Origin: Kocuria sp. cx-455
Lineage (GTDB): Bacteria > Actinomycetota > Actinomycetes > Actinomycetales > Micrococcaceae
NCBI RefSeq assembly: GCF_014698015.1
Contig: NZ_JACXBS010000002.1
Span: 372,001 to 436,000 of the forward strand
Direction: 5' to 3'
Length of the DNA: 64,000 nt
Numbering within the stretch: position 1 is the first letter of the stretch; every line of letters begins with the position of its first letter. Below the pieces are notes generated by a model. That model saw only the letters and a program-made list of their open reading frames with translations, did not search any database and was not told the origin of the DNA. The position numbers and the translations under genes are program-made. Shown here in pieces: positions 62,055-64,000 of this stretch.

Positions 62055-64000
62055 TCACTTCTGGCGCTCCAGGACGGAGCGGGTGCTGGCTTCGGGGGTG
62101 AGGTCGATGCGCCGCAGCAGCTGGGCGTTGAGGGCGACAACGACGGTGGAGATCGACATCAGGATCGCGCCGACCGACATCGGCAGGACGAACCCGACGG
62201 GTGCGAGGACGCCGGCCGCGAGCGGGACGGAGATGAGGTTGTAGCCGGCGGCCCACCACAGGTTCTGCTTCATCTTCCGGTAGGCGGCCCTCGACAGCTG
62301 GATCACCGACAAGACGCTGCGCGGGTCGGAGCTGGCGAGAATGACCCCGGCCGAGGCGATGGCGACGTCGGTGCCGGCTCCGATGGCGATGCCGACATCG
62401 GCCTGGGCCAGCGCGGGGGCGTCGTTGACGCCGTCGCCGACCATGGCGACCTTCTTGCCCTCGTGCTGGAGCGCGGCGACTTTCGCGGACTTGTCCTCGG
62501 GACGAACGTCGGCGAAGACGCGGTCGATGCCGAGTTCCTGGCCGACCTCGTTCGCCACCGCTTCGGCGTCACCGGTGATCATGACGACCTCGACGCCGAG
62601 CTCATGGAGGGCGTCGACGGCATCGCGGGACTCTGGGCGAACCTCGTCGGCGAGCTTGAGGCCACCGATCACCTTGCCATCACGGAGGACGTGCAGGATG
62701 ATCGCGCCCTCTGCCCGCCACGCGTCTGCCGTGTCGACCTCGTCCTGCCCGGTCTCTTCGAGCAGCCGGGGTCCGCCGACGCGGATCTCCTGGTCGGCCA
62801 CCGTCGCAGTGACGCCGACCGCGGGGGAAGAGGTGAATCCGCTGGACGGCTCGAGGGTGAGGCTCTTCTCCTTGGCGGCGGTAACGATGGCCTGGGCGAG
62901 GGGGTGCTCGCTGTCGGCCTCGGCGGATGCGGCCAGGGCGAGCACCTGGTCGGCATCCATGCCTGCGGTCGGTTCGACGCCGGTGACGGTGGGCTCGCCC
63001 TTGGTCAGGGTGCCGGTCTTGTCGAAGAGGACCGCGTCGACTTGGCGCATGGACTCCAGGGCGAGGCGGTCCTTGACCAGGACGCCGCCGCGGGCGGCGC
63101 GCTCGGTGGCGATGGAGACGACCAGTGGGATCGCCAGGCCCAGAGCGTGGGGGCAGGCGATGACGAGGACGGTGATGGTGCGGATGACCGCGTCGTCGGG
63201 CAGTCCGAAGAGGGTCCAGACTGTTGCGGTGATCAGGGCGGCTACGAGGGCGAACCAGAACAGCAGGGCAGCGGCGCGGTCGGCGATGCGCTGTGCACGG
63301 GAGGAAGAGCCCTGCGCCTCAGCGACGAGCCGGTTGATGCCCGCCAGCGCCGTGTCGTCGCCCGTGGCGGTGATCTCCACCCGCAGGCCGGAGTCGGTGG
63401 CGACGGTGCCGGCGGTGACGTTCTCGCCCTCGCCGCGGGCGACGGGGCGTGACTCGCCGGTGATCATGGACTCGTCCATGTCGGCGCGGCCGTCGACGAC
63501 GATGCCGTCGGCGGGGACGCTGCCACCGGGGCGGACGATCACGACATCGCCGACGCGCAGCTCGGCCGGGTCGACCTTGACGACGTCGTCGCCCTCGATC
63601 CGCTCGGCCTCATCGGGCAGCAGCGCGGCCAGGGAGTCCAGCGCCGAAGTGGTCTGGGCCAGGGAGCGCATCTCGATCCAGTGGCCCAGCAACATGATGA
63701 CGATCAGCAACGCCAGCTCCCACCAGAACTCGAGCTCGTGATGGACGAGCCCGAGAGTGGCGGCCCAGGAGGCGAGGAACGCGACGGTGATCCCGAGCGC
63801 GATCAGCAGCATCATCCCGGGCTGGCGGCTCTTCAGCTCGCTGACGGCACCGGTGAGGAACGGGGTGCCGCCCCAGGCGTACATGACGGTGCCGAGCACT
63901 GCGGCGACCCAGCCCGCCCAGCCGGGCACCGAGTAGCCCAGCAGCATGGCGAACATGGGAGAGAACGCGACCACCGGGATGGCGATGACGAGGTTGATCC
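62055..64000 (-). CDS. copB: Copper P-type ATPase, CopB-type, C-terminal part
   Basis: At least 648 residues of a P1B-3-type pump are visible and the frame runs off the window. Seen: TGES (MITGESRPVARGEG), the CPH motif in VIACPHALGLAIPLVVSIA, FDKTGTLTKGEP, HPLAQAIVTAA, TGDAEAVANEV and GDGVNDAPALAQ. The CPH motif is the mark of CopB (Cu(II)/Ag) rather than CopA (CPC). The N-terminal metal-binding region, often His-rich, lies beyond position 64000. csoR and cueP follow. Confidence 0.93.
   Translation of the reverse strand, partial: INLVIAIPVVAFSPMFAMLLGYSVPGWAGWVAAVLGTVMYAWGGTPFLTGAVSELKSRQPGMMLLIALGITVAFLASWAATLGLVHHELEFWWELALLIVIMLLGHWIEMRSLAQTTSALDSLAALLPDEAERIEGDDVVKVDPAELRVGDVVIVRPGGSVPADGIVVDGRADMDESMITGESRPVARGEGENVTAGTVATDSGLRVEITATGDDTALAGINRLVAEAQGSSSRAQRIADRAAALLFWFALVAALITATVWTLFGLPDDAVIRTITVLVIACPHALGLAIPLVVSIATERAARGGVLVKDRLALESMRQVDAVLFDKTGTLTKGEPTVTGVEPTAGMDADQVLALAASAEADSEHPLAQAIVTAAKEKSLTLEPSSGFTSSPAVGVTATVADQEIRVGGPRLLEETGQDEVDTADAWRAEGAIILHVLRDGKVIGGLKLADEVRPESRDAVDALHELGVEVVMITGDAEAVANEVGQELGIDRVFADVRPEDKSAKVAALQHEGKKVAMVGDGVNDAPALAQADVGIAIGAGTDVAIASAGVILASSDPRSVLSVIQLSRAAYRKMKQNLWWAAGYNLISVPLAAGVLAPVGFVLPMSVGAILMSISTVVVALNAQLLRRIDLTPEASTRSVLERQK

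Noticed and set aside
36421-64000. An integrase or transposase gene for the accessory region
   Set aside because: No tyrosine recombinase (R-H-R-Y), serine recombinase or DDE transposase motif was found in any frame. The recombinase must lie beyond the window or be lost.

Overview
The window comes from a high-GC Gram-positive bacterium of the Actinomycetota, most likely order Micrococcales and close to the Micrococcaceae. The support is the gene order (rsmD, coaD, DUF177, rpmF, rnc, mutM), the cysteine-free L32, an IclR-type regulator divergent from leuCD, a DUF3515 lipoprotein, a dynamin-like GTPase pair, and many start codons 6-7 bases after a TANNNT box (leaderless transcripts). The species cannot be fixed from the sequence alone.

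Positions 1 to about 36,270 are chromosomal backbone. They hold the start of mqo, a Tat/lipoprotein oligopeptide-binding protein, a peroxiredoxin and MarR region with tRNA-Leu and tRNA-Lys, and a branched-chain amino acid block. That block has an ilv leader peptide and attenuator, ilvB-ilvN-ilvC, metG, leuB, ilvE, a fumarylacetoacetase-family hydrolase and gltX. Next come tRNA-Gln, tRNA-Glu, two coupled dynamin-like GTPases, the IclR regulator facing leuC-leuD, murA-plsC-gpsA-ddl, DUF3515, thiL, a DAK2 protein, recG-rsmD, an aminotransferase, and coaD-DUF177-rpmF-rnc-mutM.

From the 3' end of mutM (about 36,300) to the right edge the content changes completely to an accessory metal/metalloid resistance region. 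It is entered through the last 117 bases of mutM. A second, diverged copy of the same 117 bases lies at 42,774-42,890, so the region looks like at least two islands stacked at the mutM 3' end. Island segment 1 (36,421-42,890) begins with decayed abortive-infection genes and a frameshifted CMD-family gene. It then carries a mercury operon: merR divergent from merA, a MerF-like transporter, a thioredoxin-like lipoprotein and a CcdA-like protein. Segment 2 (42,891 onward) carries a zinc-ribbon protein of unknown function and a large arsenic cluster. The arsenic cluster has arsR-arsN divergent from two flavoproteins and an MFS exporter, arsC, a DUF2180-like protein, a second ArsO-like flavoprotein, arsC, an ArsR-ArsC fusion and acr3. 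After it come a P19-like/PadR/APC-permease cassette, a thioredoxin-fold protein with a cmtR and P-type ATPase unit, a MerR regulator facing a frameshifted ACR3/SBF-type transporter, and a copper unit (copB, csoR, cueP) that runs off the right edge.

The parts fit together as a stress island. It combines arsenate reduction by three ArsC domains, arsenite and probably organoarsenical handling (Acr3, ArsN, flavoprotein monooxygenases, MFS), Hg(II) uptake and reduction, Cd/Pb/Zn export and Cu export. Four copies of one operator-like motif (TTGA-N6-TCGAT-R-C) link the arsenic promoters. The most unusual elements are the stacked mutM attachment sites, the ArsR-ArsC fusion, the mer operon with a thiol-redox pair, and the three-gene P19-like/PadR/permease cassette with a double TATCG dyad operator.
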